From Ectocarpus siliculosus (taxonomy: Eukaryota > Sar > Phaeophyceae > Ectocarpales > Ectocarpaceae), in the NCBI GenBank assembly GCA_000310025.1, contig FN648381.1, positions 204,661 to 248,399 of the forward strand: DNA of 43,739 nt. The letters run 5' to 3'. The notes beneath the pieces were generated by a model, which ran no database searches, was not told where the DNA came from, and worked only from the letters and a program-made list of their open reading frames with translations. Both the position numbers and the translations under genes were made by a program. Shown one piece after another: positions 21,834 to 31,458 of this stretch (its first letter is position 1; each line of letters opens with the position of its first letter).

Positions 21834-22248
21834 GTGGATGCCAAAATCGACGTTTTGACGAGCAGCTGTATACCGCCATTTTCAACGGTTTTCTGCAGCA
21901 TGGTCCGTGGTTTCCGCGCCTCGTGCGGCAAAGGCGTGCACGGCAAAGAAGCAGCAGCAGAAGGGGAGCTTCGGCGGTGTTTCGCGTGTGACCGTCTGGG
22001 TAGCCGCGACGGGTGCTCGACAAGGTGGCAACACGTGGGGGACTCGGAAACATGGGCGCTGCTGGGTGAAGTGGTCTGCGAGTGTTGGGTCAGGCTGGCG
22101 TCATGATCGCGATCTTCAACAGAACCCTCTCCGGGTGGGTGAGTGCATCTGTTCCCGCACGGACTGCGTACTTGGTTTGTACAAGAAGTACGTGTGGAGG
22201 CGCCAGAGGGAAGAAAAAGGACCTTTGCACAAAATGGAGGTCGGATAG
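21834..22248 (+). other. Possible cysteine-rich coding fragment
   Basis: Two overlapping frames look partly protein-like. One ends ECWVRLAS and contains CFACDRLGSRDGCSTRW. The other contains CICSRTDCVLGLYKKYVWRR. The paired cysteines suggest a zinc-binding segment, possibly with an intron or frameshift between the two frames. I could not build a consistent exon model or name a family. Confidence 0.22.
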
Positions 22249-22839
22249 CGGTCGCCGATGGGCCGGTACCCCTCGACGGGCTCTCAGGTATGATGCCTCA
22301 GATACACCACCTCTGTCTACACCAGTATATGGTAAGGACACAGGGGTGTCAGCGTTCATCGTAGCGTGATTTCTCCACGACCAGGAGGGTACCACTGCCG
22401 ACAAGGGTAGTTTTGAAAAAATCACGTCAGGGCTTGCCTGAGAGGTAGGTAGGTGTTCGCAACCTCATGGCCGTGCGAACACCGCCGTGCATTCTCTCGC
22501 ATCCTTAAGGTAGGTCGTCTCCGAATTATAGACCTCGCGAAGACACCACACGTAGAAATAACCCTATTTCTAGTTTGGTGTGTGCGTTCTGCCTCTCCTT
22601 TTTTCTGGGATCTCGACCGTCGCCATGTGCCGTTTGTTAATGGCATGGTACCGGGCGGTGCCCGACCCATCTCTGATCACATGTCTCCCTCGCCCTGCTC
22701 CTTACTGAGTGACAGTTGTTCGGTTAGCCTTAGTTGTTGTTTCTCACGTTAGCTCAATGGTAAGTACGAGGAATATACCGTTCTGCGTCGTTCTCTTTGA
22801 GGTTCTCTCCGTGTTGTGAGAAGAGCCTCAACCGCTCCC

Positions 22840-23127
22840 CCGAAGACATCGGAAGAAGAATATGTACTGCTGTAGAGCACCGCTCATTTTTTTTTTCCGA
22901 TGCCCGCACACTCCCTCTGCCCAAAAACCACCTACCATCCGAAGACATCGGGAGAAGTATATGTACTGCTGTAGAGCGCCGCTCATTTTTTTTTCCCGCT
23001 GCCCGCACACTCCCTCTGCCAGATTGCACCTACCACCCGAAGACATCGGAAGAAGTATATGTACTGCTGTAGAGCGCCGCTCATTTTTTTTTCCGCTGCC
23101 CGCACACTCCCTCTGCCAGATAGCACC
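22840..23127. repeat. Three 98-bp tandem repeats, last one split by the retrotransposon
   Basis: Units start CCGAAGACATCGG at 22840, 22939 and 23037 (spacing 99 and 98 bp). They share TATGTACTGCTGTAGAGC, GCCGCTCATTTTTTTTT and CCGCACACTCCCTCTGCC. The third unit's final CACCTACCAT is found at 28281, on the far side of the copia element. The target site therefore lay inside the last unit. Confidence 0.9.
23123..23127. repeat. Target site duplication, left (GCACC)
   Basis: GCACC immediately before the 5' LTR is repeated at 28280-28284 immediately after the 3' LTR. Five bases is the normal duplication for Ty1/copia integrases. Confidence 0.9.
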
Positions 23128-23365
23128 TGTTGGAGTAATTGCGGTACAAGAACGACTCTATTCTACTGCATGGGTTTATGCGGTATTGTGAAGGCGTTGC
23201 CAAGTCTGTAACCGTCAGGTGAAGACAGCTTGGGCGTCTGTGAGGATAATAATATCACTCTGTGTGTTTGCCTACCTAACCTCGCATCACATGCCAGCTA
23301 CTTTGTAGCCACAGCTGAAGGAATAGCTGTACAGCAACTGCAGTGACAGTGCTGTTGCCTCAACA
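23128..23365 (+). repeat. 5' LTR (238 bp)
   Basis: Begins TGTTGG and ends CAACA, so the terminal 5 bp are inverted repeats. It is identical to the 3' LTR except at position 116 of the LTR. The short length is typical of small copia LTRs. No protein frame. Confidence 0.95.
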
Positions 23366-23381
23366 GGTTTTGAGCCTCGAG
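23366..23381 (+). other. Candidate primer binding site, half-tRNA type
   Basis: GGTTTTGAGCCTCGAG follows the LTR with no gap. It does not start with TGG, so it cannot match a tRNA 3' end. Its complement, CTCGAGGCTCAAAACC, reads as the 5' stem and loop of an anticodon arm: loop CUCAAAA, anticodon CAA (leucine), then CC of the 3' stem. Drosophila copia uses an internal initiator-tRNA fragment in the same position. Inference only. Confidence 0.45.
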
Positions 23382-23422
23382 TTGCTCGAGCTAGCACACC
23401 AGAGTCACAAGCGTCGGTAAGC

Positions 23423-26400
23423 ATGGCTACCGGCTCGTCAGGCGAGATCCGAAGAGGATTCGCCAAGTTCAGTGGCGACCCAGGCGACTACGTTGGCTGG
23501 CGAACTCTGCAGACCTCCTTATTCATGGAGGACAAGCTGCACAAGGTTCTGTTGGGAGTGGAGAATGCCCCTACGGATCCTGGACCAAGCGCTACGCCAA
23601 ACCAGACTTTGGCATACCAAACTGCCCTGGAAGGATACCAGGACAAAAACGGACAGGTCTTTACCCGGCTGATGCTCGCCACATCTGAAACCGGGGGCTA
23701 CCAGAGCGCGGCCTCGCAGACTGTGCAGGCATACGCGCCTATCGGGTCTTCCTACAACGGAGACGGTCGTGGAGCATTCCTCGCCCTGGAACGAAAGTAC
23801 CAGGCCGCTGGGGTATACCGTACGCAGGAGCTGCACGAGAAGTTCATATCTTTGGCAGTTACTGCGGACCACGACTTTGATCCGGCCAATGTTATTCAAG
23901 ACATGCGCCGGATCTGCAAGGAGCTAGCCGTGTATAACGACACGGTGGCTGACCACCGAAAGACGTTCGCTTTCCTGAAAGCACTGCGGGACGACCACTA
24001 CAAAGAGTTCAAGACAGGGCTGCTGTGCGGCCAGGCTGCTGGGAGCGTCTTGTCCTTCGAGGAGGTCGCCGACCGAGCCACTTCGTTCCACGCGATGCAC
24101 ATTCGTGGTAAAGTTGCCTCGAAGAACACGTCCGGAAGCAGCAGCCGTGCGCTGAATACCGTCACACACGGCGGAGCGCGTTCTTTCCGTAAGGGCGGCG
24201 GTCATCATGGTCGTGGACGCGCGCAGCGCGGTGGACGCGGACGTGGCAGCTGGAACAACTCGTCGAACCGTAACAACGGGTCGTCGAGGGGGAACAACAG
24301 CAACGACCAGAACCATGGCGGCGCAACTTCTGGCAACGGAGCTGGTGGTGCGTCTTCCGACAACCGGTCCTCTGGACGGCCAAACCACTCACAGCAAAGA
24401 CGCGGGTACGACAGGGACGGCTTATGCAGTTACTGTCACAATTCTACGGAACACACCTGGACGAACTGCCCGCTTCGCGCCTCCAATGCCACGCAGTTTT
24501 CGAACCGTGAACAACAGCAACCGCAGCAGCAGCAGCAGGTCAACACGACCGCGGAAGCCACGACACAGGCGTGGCTCACGCACGCGCGCGAGGTCGACCT
24601 CACGCTGGAATCGTTCGACATCGCCATAGGCGATCCCGAGCAGGTGCCGTTTGCGCCTGCTGCATCGACCCCTGAGGAGGCGTCCGATGTCAATGTAGGG
24701 CAGGTGTTGGCTGCGCCTGCCACAGCTTCGCTACCATTGTTGGAACGTGCTGTCCCATTGCAGGTGCCGATTGCGCCTGCCACAGCAGAGGAAACCGAGG
24801 AGCCTGCTGCCTCCTACGAGCAGGAAAAGGACCCGCCTGCCGCGATACAGCATGAGGAGCTGGTCGCGTACACCAACGTTTTTCGTGCAGTGGACAAGAC
24901 AGCGCCCGCCGAGAATACGAGGGTGTTCATCGACACCGCCGCTTCGGGACACATGGTAAGCGGCGAGAGCCCAGTCTCACAACATGTAGTCGACTTGGTT
25001 GACTGCGACGTCCGCATCAAGGGTTCGTGCGGCACATCCAGCGCCACCAAGAAAGGTACGCTGAAGTTCAAACTCAAGAATGACAAAGGTCAACCCGTCC
25101 CGATAGAATTGGAGGTTCTGCTTGTGCGGGACCTTGGAGCAAACATATTTTCTGTCGGAGCGTTGGATGAGAAGGGGGTGAAGACGGATCTACTTTCGGC
25201 ACCTCCGGCCCTGCGAAGCCGGAACCTGTCTTTCCCCATATCAACAGCAGAGGTGCCTCGAATGTACGTCGTGAATCTCATCCTGGACGACCTGAGTCTC
25301 GACCTGCCTAGTTCTCCGCTGGTTTTCCGTGCCGATACCGATGCCGGTGTCTGGCACCGGAGGATGGGACATTGCATTGCGCGCGCCCTGAAGCAGCTCT
25401 CGGATAAGGAAGGCACCGGCATCAAGTTCATCACCAACATTCAACCAGGTGACTGCGAAGTGTGCGATGTATCTAAAAGCAAGAAGGCGAGTCACCCCCC
25501 GGTTGGCCGCGCCCGTTCACTGACGCGAATGATGCTTATGCATCTCGACCTGTGGGGGAAACATGGTGTGCCATCGTATAGCGGATGTCAGCATATCGAA
25601 ATGTTCACCGACGATAAATCTCGCATGCGGTGGGGCATTCCCCTGAAGACAAAGGATGAAGTGACTGACGCGCTCGAAACACTGATTAAAGAAGTCGCCG
25701 ATCCCGAGGGCATCTGCATCGGGAAAATCCATTGCGATGGCGCAGCCGACTTCAAGGGTAGGTTCTTAGCAATGTGTCGGTCCTTCGGGATCGCTGTGGA
25801 GACAAGCCCCCCGTACGTCCCTCAAGGGAATGCTGTCGCCGAACGCGGTTTCGGGACCGTCATCGGTGCAGCACGTAGTCTCATGCTTGGAGCTCCGCAC
25901 CTACCGCGTCAACTGTGGGCGGAAGCCGCGAAGGCCGCCATTTACATCAAGAACCGCACACCTACTGACGTCCTGGACGGCAAAGCACCACTTGAGGTTT
26001 GGGAGGACAAACCACTCGGCAGCTTGAAGCACATGCATGAGTGGGGGTCTGTAGCGTTTAAACACGTAGAAGCTCGCTCGCGAAACGATAAGTTTTCTGC
26101 CAGGGCCAAGAAGTATTACATGGTGGGATACAATACAACCAGCAAGACGTGGCGGCTATGGGACCCGGCGGAACCACTCAAAATTACAAACTCTGCTGAA
26201 GTGTCATTCCGCGAGGTAGATGCCCGCGACGTCGCTCGCCCCATGCACGGGTCTGACCCATTTCCCGAACAAGGCCAGATTTTCCAGCCCGGCATCATCA
26301 CTACTGGGGCCGAGACAAAAGACGAGGAACCAGAACTGGCAGAAACGAACGACGGACCGGACGAAGAATCGCCCGCGGTGCGCAAAAGCGGTCGTACGAC

Positions 26401-27955
26401 AAGGCCGCGGGACCGTCTGAACCTGTTTACGACGGAGCAGGTGTTCGAAACGGAATACGCGCTGGTGATCGGAGGTGAGATTGGGAACCTTGGTCAAGGG
26501 ATACCTGGGCAACTAGGATACATGCCCGCCGATCCACCGAACTACCGCGCAGCGGTCAACGGACCAGATGCTGTTGGATGGATGAAAAGCATGGAGGAGG
26601 AGAATCGCTCCTTGCTAGACCACGACGTTTATGAGTGGGTCGACCCCCCGTGCGATGCTCAAATCATCCCGTCAAAATACATCTACAAATGGAAGTACAA
26701 CGAGGCCGGCATCGCTGTTCGACAGAAATCGAGAATCGTAGTGCAAGGATTTTACGAAGCTGAGACCGGAACCGACAATGCTGCACCGGTAGCGTCTCTC
26801 CAAGCCGTCCATCTGATAGTTGCGCATGCAGCCAAGAATGGACTTGTTCTTCGCCAAGCCGACATCAGGACGGCGTTCCTCCACGCGACGATGGAACCGA
26901 GATCGAAACCAGTGTACGTCATTCCCCCGGAAGGATTCTCGTGCGACAGCGGGAGAGCCAGGCAAGTCTGGAAGCTCAGAGCATGGCTTTACGGGTTGCG
27001 TTTTTCCCCAAAAGGCTGGTGGGGCACTCTGCACGACTTTCTCCTGAAGATCGGATTTGTTGAGAGCACCGCTGAACCGTGCTTGTACATCCTGGACGAC
27101 GGAGATGTGCTCCTTCTCGTTTATGTGGATGACATTCTGCTGACCGGGGAGGGCGAGAACAAAGTACTGAGCATAGTCGATCAGCTGAATGAGCGTTTCG
27201 AAACGGTGGACCTGGGAGGAGCCAGATTCCTACTCGGTATGGGAATCAACCGAGACAGAGCAGCAGGGACAATTATTTTGGAACAGGAAGCGTATACCAA
27301 CGCCGTGTTGGACAAGTTCGGCATGGCCGACGCGCGTCCGACGACATCTCCGTCTGAGGCTGGACCGGTGTCCGTCTTGGAGGACGAGGTGCTGTCAGCG
27401 GAGGATACCACATATTTCCGCTCCGCCACAGGCTCGCTTCTATATCTCAGCAGGTGCACAAGGCCCGACATTACACACTCCGTGATGGTTCTGACGCGGA
27501 GTATGGCGAAACCAGGTCCGAGGGCGATGCAGAAACTCAAACGCGTACTCAGGTACCTGAAAGGTACGATATCAATCGGTGTACGCTACGGCGAGGACGC
27601 CGGAGATGGAAACGTCATTACGGCGTTTGTCGACTCAGATTTTGCAGGCGACCTAGACAAGGGCTACTCCACCACGGGAGTCGTGTTGTACTTCGCTGGT
27701 GGACCGGTGGAATGGACATCATCCAAGCAGACGGTGGTGGCGACCTCTTCCGTTGAAGCAGAGTTCGTGGCTTTGTCGAAGGGGTGCAACATCATCAAGT
27801 ACTTCCGCCACCTGCTGGACACCATAAATCAGACTCTATGTCTTGAGGGTTGGATGGTGTATGTGTGTGTATATGTTAGAAGAAAATTAGCAGCTGAGAA
27901 AGGCAAAACAATTGATATTGAGTCAGAAGTTCTTAAGATAGCATTGTTTCGATAG
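23423..27955 (+). CDS. Ty1/copia gag-pol polyprotein (1510 aa)
   Basis: ATG at 23423 (GCATGG), single frame to TAG. Gag is residues 1 to about 350. It has an RG/GN-rich tract at 258-310 and a zinc knuckle C335-C338-H344-C349, with five instead of the usual four residues before His. The protease motif is DTAASGHM at D504 (Ala where retropepsins carry Gly). The pre-integrase HHCC finger is H645, H650, C678, C681. The integrase triad is D709, D772, E807 (34 residues between the last two, one fewer than usual). Reverse transcriptase runs about 1050-1300, with D1147 in ADIRTAFLHA and YVDD at 1234-1237. RNase H starts with D1404 and E1445. After about residue 1465 the DNQ and HID blocks of copia RNase H are missing. 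An unrelated 45-residue tail, with A/T-richer and GT-repetitive DNA, replaces them. Capsid, reverse transcription and integration should work; RNase H may not. Confidence 0.95.
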   Translation: MATGSSGEIRRGFAKFSGDPGDYVGWRTLQTSLFMEDKLHKVLLGVENAPTDPGPSATPNQTLAYQTALEGYQDKNGQVFTRLMLATSETGGYQSAASQTVQAYAPIGSSYNGDGRGAFLALERKYQAAGVYRTQELHEKFISLAVTADHDFDPANVIQDMRRICKELAVYNDTVADHRKTFAFLKALRDDHYKEFKTGLLCGQAAGSVLSFEEVADRATSFHAMHIRGKVASKNTSGSSSRALNTVTHGGARSFRKGGGHHGRGRAQRGGRGRGSWNNSSNRNNGSSRGNNSNDQNHGGATSGNGAGGASSDNRSSGRPNHSQQRRGYDRDGLCSYCHNSTEHTWTNCPLRASNATQFSNREQQQPQQQQQVNTTAEATTQAWLTHAREVDLTLESFDIAIGDPEQVPFAPAASTPEEASDVNVGQVLAAPATASLPLLERAVPLQVPIAPATAEETEEPAASYEQEKDPPAAIQHEELVAYTNVFRAVDKTAPAENTRVFIDTAASGHMVSGESPVSQHVVDLVDCDVRIKGSCGTSSATKKGTLKFKLKNDKGQPVPIELEVLLVRDLGANIFSVGALDEKGVKTDLLSAPPALRSRNLSFPISTAEVPRMYVVNLILDDLSLDLPSSPLVFRADTDAGVWHRRMGHCIARALKQLSDKEGTGIKFITNIQPGDCEVCDVSKSKKASHPPVGRARSLTRMMLMHLDLWGKHGVPSYSGCQHIEMFTDDKSRMRWGIPLKTKDEVTDALETLIKEVADPEGICIGKIHCDGAADFKGRFLAMCRSFGIAVETSPPYVPQGNAVAERGFGTVIGAARSLMLGAPHLPRQLWAEAAKAAIYIKNRTPTDVLDGKAPLEVWEDKPLGSLKHMHEWGSVAFKHVEARSRNDKFSARAKKYYMVGYNTTSKTWRLWDPAEPLKITNSAEVSFREVDARDVARPMHGSDPFPEQGQIFQPGIITTGAETKDEEPELAETNDGPDEESPAVRKSGRTTRPRDRLNLFTTEQVFETEYALVIGGEIGNLGQGIPGQLGYMPADPPNYRAAVNGPDAVGWMKSMEEENRSLLDHDVYEWVDPPCDAQIIPSKYIYKWKYNEAGIAVRQKSRIVVQGFYEAETGTDNAAPVASLQAVHLIVAHAAKNGLVLRQADIRTAFLHATMEPRSKPVYVIPPEGFSCDSGRARQVWKLRAWLYGLRFSPKGWWGTLHDFLLKIGFVESTAEPCLYILDDGDVLLLVYVDDILLTGEGENKVLSIVDQLNERFETVDLGGARFLLGMGINRDRAAGTIILEQEAYTNAVLDKFGMADARPTTSPSEAGPVSVLEDEVLSAEDTTYFRSATGSLLYLSRCTRPDITHSVMVLTRSMAKPGPRAMQKLKRVLRYLKGTISIGVRYGEDAGDGNVITAFVDSDFAGDLDKGYSTTGVVLYFAGGPVEWTSSKQTVVATSSVEAEFVALSKGCNIIKYFRHLLDTINQTLCLEGWMVYVCVYVRRKLAAEKGKTIDIESEVLKIALFR

Positions 27956-28030
27956 GACATGGATATTGTTTTCGAGAGGACATTGAGAGAGAATTGGATC
28001 TGATGCATTGGTACTAGAATGACGTAGTTC

Positions 28031-28041
28031 TTGAGAGGACA
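28031..28041 (+). other. Polypurine tract
   Basis: TTGAGAGGACA directly precedes the 3' LTR. Related strings occur at about 27951 (GATAGGACAT) and 27975 (GAGAGGACATT), so the tract may have been locally copied. Its role as plus-strand primer follows from position. Confidence 0.6.
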
Positions 28042-28279
28042 TGTTGGAGTAATTGCGGTACAAGAACGACTCTATTCTACTGCATGGGTTTATGCGGTAT
28101 TGTGAAGGCGTTGCCAAGTCTGTAACCGTCAGGTGAAGACAGCTTGGGCGTCTGTGTGGATAATAATATCACTCTGTGTGTTTGCCTACCTAACCTCGCA
28201 TCACATGCCAGCTACTTTGTAGCCACAGCTGAAGGAATAGCTGTACAGCAACTGCAGTGACAGTGCTGTTGCCTCAACA
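28042..28279 (+). repeat. 3' LTR (238 bp)
   Basis: Matches the 5' LTR at 237 of 238 positions. It is followed directly by the right GCACC target duplication (28280-28284). Confidence 0.95.
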
Positions 28280-28311
28280 GCACCTACCATCTACAGTAGT
28301 AAGAATAACAG

Positions 28312-29081
28312 ATGAAGTTAACACCGCGTTGCATTCGCGATTTTCAGGTTCGAGCCCTTCTGGAACATGTGGAACTGGAAGGCAGGGTACTCGATTGCTG
28401 TGGTGCCGCCCAAGACGCAGTCTCCACCGTCCTGAGTTCACACGGTCTCCGTGTTGCAACAAACGACATGAACCCGACGTATGTGTGTGTGTCAGGTCGG
28501 CTTCGGTGCAACCAAGCACTGAATCCGAGGTGTTAGCATAAAGTCGGTAGGCTGTGCTCAAAGACACATACGGCAGTGCTGAAAAGTCCCCATCCATGAA
28601 ATTGGCCACTATTCAAAAGTGGCAAATGTTCAGTGTTCACGTCCAATTTTTAACTTAACCCGTTGGCGGCGCTTTTTTTTTTTTTGTGTACCTCCTTACC
28701 CTCAGATTGGTCGCAGATACGCACCTGGACGCCGCCACAGACGCGTTTGTCAAGGCGTACGTCGAGGAAACGGTGCGTCCGGACTGGGTCGTGACGAGCC
28801 CACCCTACAAGCACGCCTTCGCCATTTTGAAGCAGGCGATGCGGGTCGGGCGTATGGGAGTAGCCTTCAAGCTGAGGTTGACTTTTCTGGAGCCCACCAA
28901 AACCAGAGGGCGGTGGCTAAAGGAAAATGCGCCATACAGGGTTGTGATGCTCCCCCGCGCTACGTACCGCGGAAGATGATGTAGCTCTACTGAGGCGTGG
29001 TTTATATGGGAGACAGGGCGGGTTGGCGAAGAAGGCCGCAAGCCTGCGATTTGCTTTTCCTTGCCTGACGGTGCTCTCTAG
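28312..29081 (+). pseudogene. SPPY-type DNA methyltransferase-like gene with in-frame TGA
   Basis: Exon 1 is 28312-28478. The intron is 28479-28705 (GTATGT...CCTCAG, with a T-rich tract). Exon 2 is 28706-29081. The phases agree (2/1). Exon 1 carries a SAM-binding motif I, VLDCCGAAQDAVSTVL, and the acidic TNDMNP. Exon 2 carries the catalytic VVTSPPY, then LRLTFLEPT and MLPRATYRGR, the order (I before IV) of phage-type N4/N6 methyltransferases. A TGA at 28977 interrupts the frame. The same frame continues with STEAWFIWE, which is where this family has a conserved TD(S)xxxAWFxW block, and ends at TAG 29079. The downstream match implies recent nonsense mutation of a formerly longer protein (about 180 codons). 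The ATG lies 32 bp downstream of the 3' LTR, counted from its last base; further 5' exons could have been cut off by the insertion. It modifies DNA if active, but it is probably dead. Confidence 0.7.
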
Positions 29082-30574
29082 AATTGTAGGTGCGCTTGTG
29101 TGAAAGTTGCATAGCAACAGCCCAAATGTAAGCGAGTGTCAGAAGTATATGCTCTTGAACCTGAATGGCAATGTCTGCGTGTTTGCCTCCCATGGCCACT
29201 ACCAGCGATACCCCTGTCCGTGCTGACGTCTTGCTTGGTGGTCCGTGATGATGTCTCGGAGAGACGCCCGACGTTTGAAATTGTGTTGTGCTGGAGAACA
29301 ACGGCACAGCAGGACACCCCGTTGTTCCTTGTGTGCCTGCGTGCACTTGATGGCCAGACCTAAGCTGAGCGCGATACGTTTGCGACTGGCGGTCGACAAA
29401 GTAGAAGTTCCTCTTGGTTTTCAACGCACAATATCATCTACGTTGTTCGATGGTGCATTTCCCAACATTCAGGTTACTAGTGTAAGCTTGGGCCACTTTG
29501 TATTGTGCCATCTTGCAGTCGTCGTCGTCGCCAGTGCTGCCAAAAAAACAGCACCACCTCCCGCCCCGCTAAAAAAATGACATACACCTGTCCATGACCT
29601 AGTCCATCAACCCAACAACAATGAAACACACACACGCCGCACATGGTTTGTGTGAAGGTGCAGGCGTACAAGGCCCAAACAATTCGTGCTAACTTGTACC
29701 AGTAGAACAGCCAAACGCGGCTGCACCCCGTTAAGAAAGCCCTCCCTGGGTCACGACGTGGACTCCACCGTTCAGCTGTGACAAGGACATTGGAACGAGA
29801 TACATATTGCGTCGGGGAGAGAACGAAGTCTTCGAGTTAGCTGTTTTTATGGGGAAAAAAACAACAGATAAAACAAAGTTGAAGTTGGCCGGTTGAATGT
29901 CACCAGAGAGAGACCCAACGAAAACCTCAGTCTGCCTTTGCGAATGCCCCGGGGGGTGAACGAACTTTGTAGGGGAAAATGAAGCTCCGGAACGGACAAA
30001 AGGTACAAGGGCATCAAAGATAAACTGCGTCCTCAACGTGTTTATGCAATGAACCAATTTGTCTGTTGGGTTGGGGAGGGGCGATATCACGGAACGAGCT
30101 TTGCGCTGGGATAAGAGACTCATGGATCCCCTCATGGCTATTCCGATCCAAGTAATGTTGGTGTTTACTTAACTACCATGGTCATCGTCCTCTACCCAAC
30201 GCACGTTGTTTGTGTCTAGGCCGTAGGGGAAGGAGTACAACTGGAACCTACAAGTAGAAAGCAAGGACGTTTCGTTGTGAAGGGTTTCGATTCACCCTTT
30301 ACTGCTACCATCGGCATCGCACGTGCAAGATATTCGGTTGGCTGCTACAATTATTCGTTCAAGGGGGTGTGGTGTCTTGCGCTACCGCTGCAACGCGTGC
30401 TATTTTTTCCACAGCGGTTAATGGGATCCTCCCGCACATGTTACATATTTCAGCCTGCGGCCATATTCAGAGCACTAAGCAGTTACGCACACGCAGCACG
30501 CCCAACAGGCGAAAGTAATATGTACCGTACACTACAGGGTACGGGCGCACGGCGGCACTCTTCGGGCCTAATCC
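29082..30574. other. No gene recognised
   Basis: Overlapping open frames up to about 140 codons occur on both strands (for example 29002-29424 minus) without domain or exon signals. No repeat seen elsewhere in the window was noticed here. Confidence 0.4.
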
Positions 30575-30795
30575 TACCGTAGGTGACACAAGATACCACA
30601 CCCCCTGGACCGATTGTCAAAGCTCAATCACTCCACGACGAAGAGGACGCAGAAGTCAAACGACACGTTCTCAAAAATCTCTTGGCCAGGCGGCTTCAAC
30701 GCCGCCGTTTTCGGCCTTGCCGATCATTTTGTCGTGGAGAAATCGAGCTCTGAAAACAGATTCAGGGGGTGTGGTATCTTGTGTCACCTACGGTA
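30575..30795. mobile_element. MITE, 221 bp, perfect 33-bp inverted ends, TA target
   Basis: The left end TACCGTAGGTGACACAAGAT (running on through ACACCCCCTG, 30575-30607) is the exact reverse complement of 30763-30795. Pairing continues imperfectly inside: AAAGCTCAATCACTCCACGACGA faces TCGTGGAGAAATCGAGCTCTGA. TA at both outer edges fits a TA target duplication (Tc1/mariner type). There is no coding capacity. The identical ends imply recent mobility. Confidence 0.9.
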
Positions 30796-31458
30796 ACCGG
30801 CAAGACAGCAGCGGCTTGCGGAGTGTTTCCAACCTGCAACATCACATGACATGGCGTACATGTGCAACACGGCCTACGTAGAACGCAGACAACTCTGCGA
30901 AACCGGCGAGAGGGATCCTTCTTTTCTACGTGCACACAAAAAACTTGACCGGGAGGCCTATCCCCAAGCTGTAAGTGTTGCTGATGTGCGTAAACTTTGA
31001 GTGGTGTGCTCTCCGGGCCAACTTGAGTTGTCGCGCGTACCACGACACATGATACACGGCAGCAGCGCACAACACACGAACAAGCAGGTGGTGTGCTCCC
31101 GAATATGCGAACCCACCCACAATTATCAGTGCCGACTATCACAATCAAGCGTGAACGTATGCGTATCCTGCGGAACTCTCCTTCTCGCAGAGAGGCAGAG
31201 ACAAGGAGCGCTGTCCATGAACACCGCATGGTGCGCGGCGAGACTCGCGCTGCGGCGTGATTTCCAAGGCCATCCAAGCATCCAAGGCCACTTCGGCGAT
31301 GCCCCAAAGTTAGTGCCCAACACCCTTGTACGCAAAGAAAACGGGATATATCAGTAGCCACATACCTGCTCCACGTAGCCTCGGCGTTCTTGCCAGTCGT
31401 TCTCGGTCCCCTAGCTGAGCTTTCCACCTCTCCGTCAACCCTCTGGCCACGGTCTTAC
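30796..31458. other. No firm gene
   Basis: A 221-codon minus-strand frame (30762-31427) runs into the MITE end and shows no domain. Near 31370-31430 the minus strand has an exon-like stretch ending in GGAGCAG|GTATGT. No partner exon could be found. Confidence 0.3.

Larger units (their letters stand above)
23128..28279 (+). mobile_element. Ty1/copia LTR retrotransposon, recent insertion
   Basis: A 5152-bp element with 238-bp LTRs (TGTTGGAG...CTCAACA), a GCACC target duplication, a primer-binding-type site directly after the 5' LTR, a single uninterrupted gag-pol frame and a purine-rich tract before the 3' LTR. The order protease, integrase, reverse transcriptase, RNase H is that of Ty1/copia. 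The LTRs differ at one position only (A at 23243, T at 28157), so the insertion is young. It is complete except that the RNase H domain lacks its C-terminal part, so autonomy is doubtful. It landed in a 98-bp tandem repeat, about 30 bp upstream of a methyltransferase-like gene on the same strand. Confidence 0.95.

Noticed and set aside
28977-28979. TGA as a selenocysteine codon
   Set aside because: No family precedent for selenocysteine at this site and no SECIS-like element recognised downstream. A nonsense mutation is simpler.
30762-31427. 221-codon open frame, minus strand
   Set aside because: No domain or codon-like pattern, and it overlaps the MITE end. A frame this long is expected by chance in over 40 kb read in six frames.
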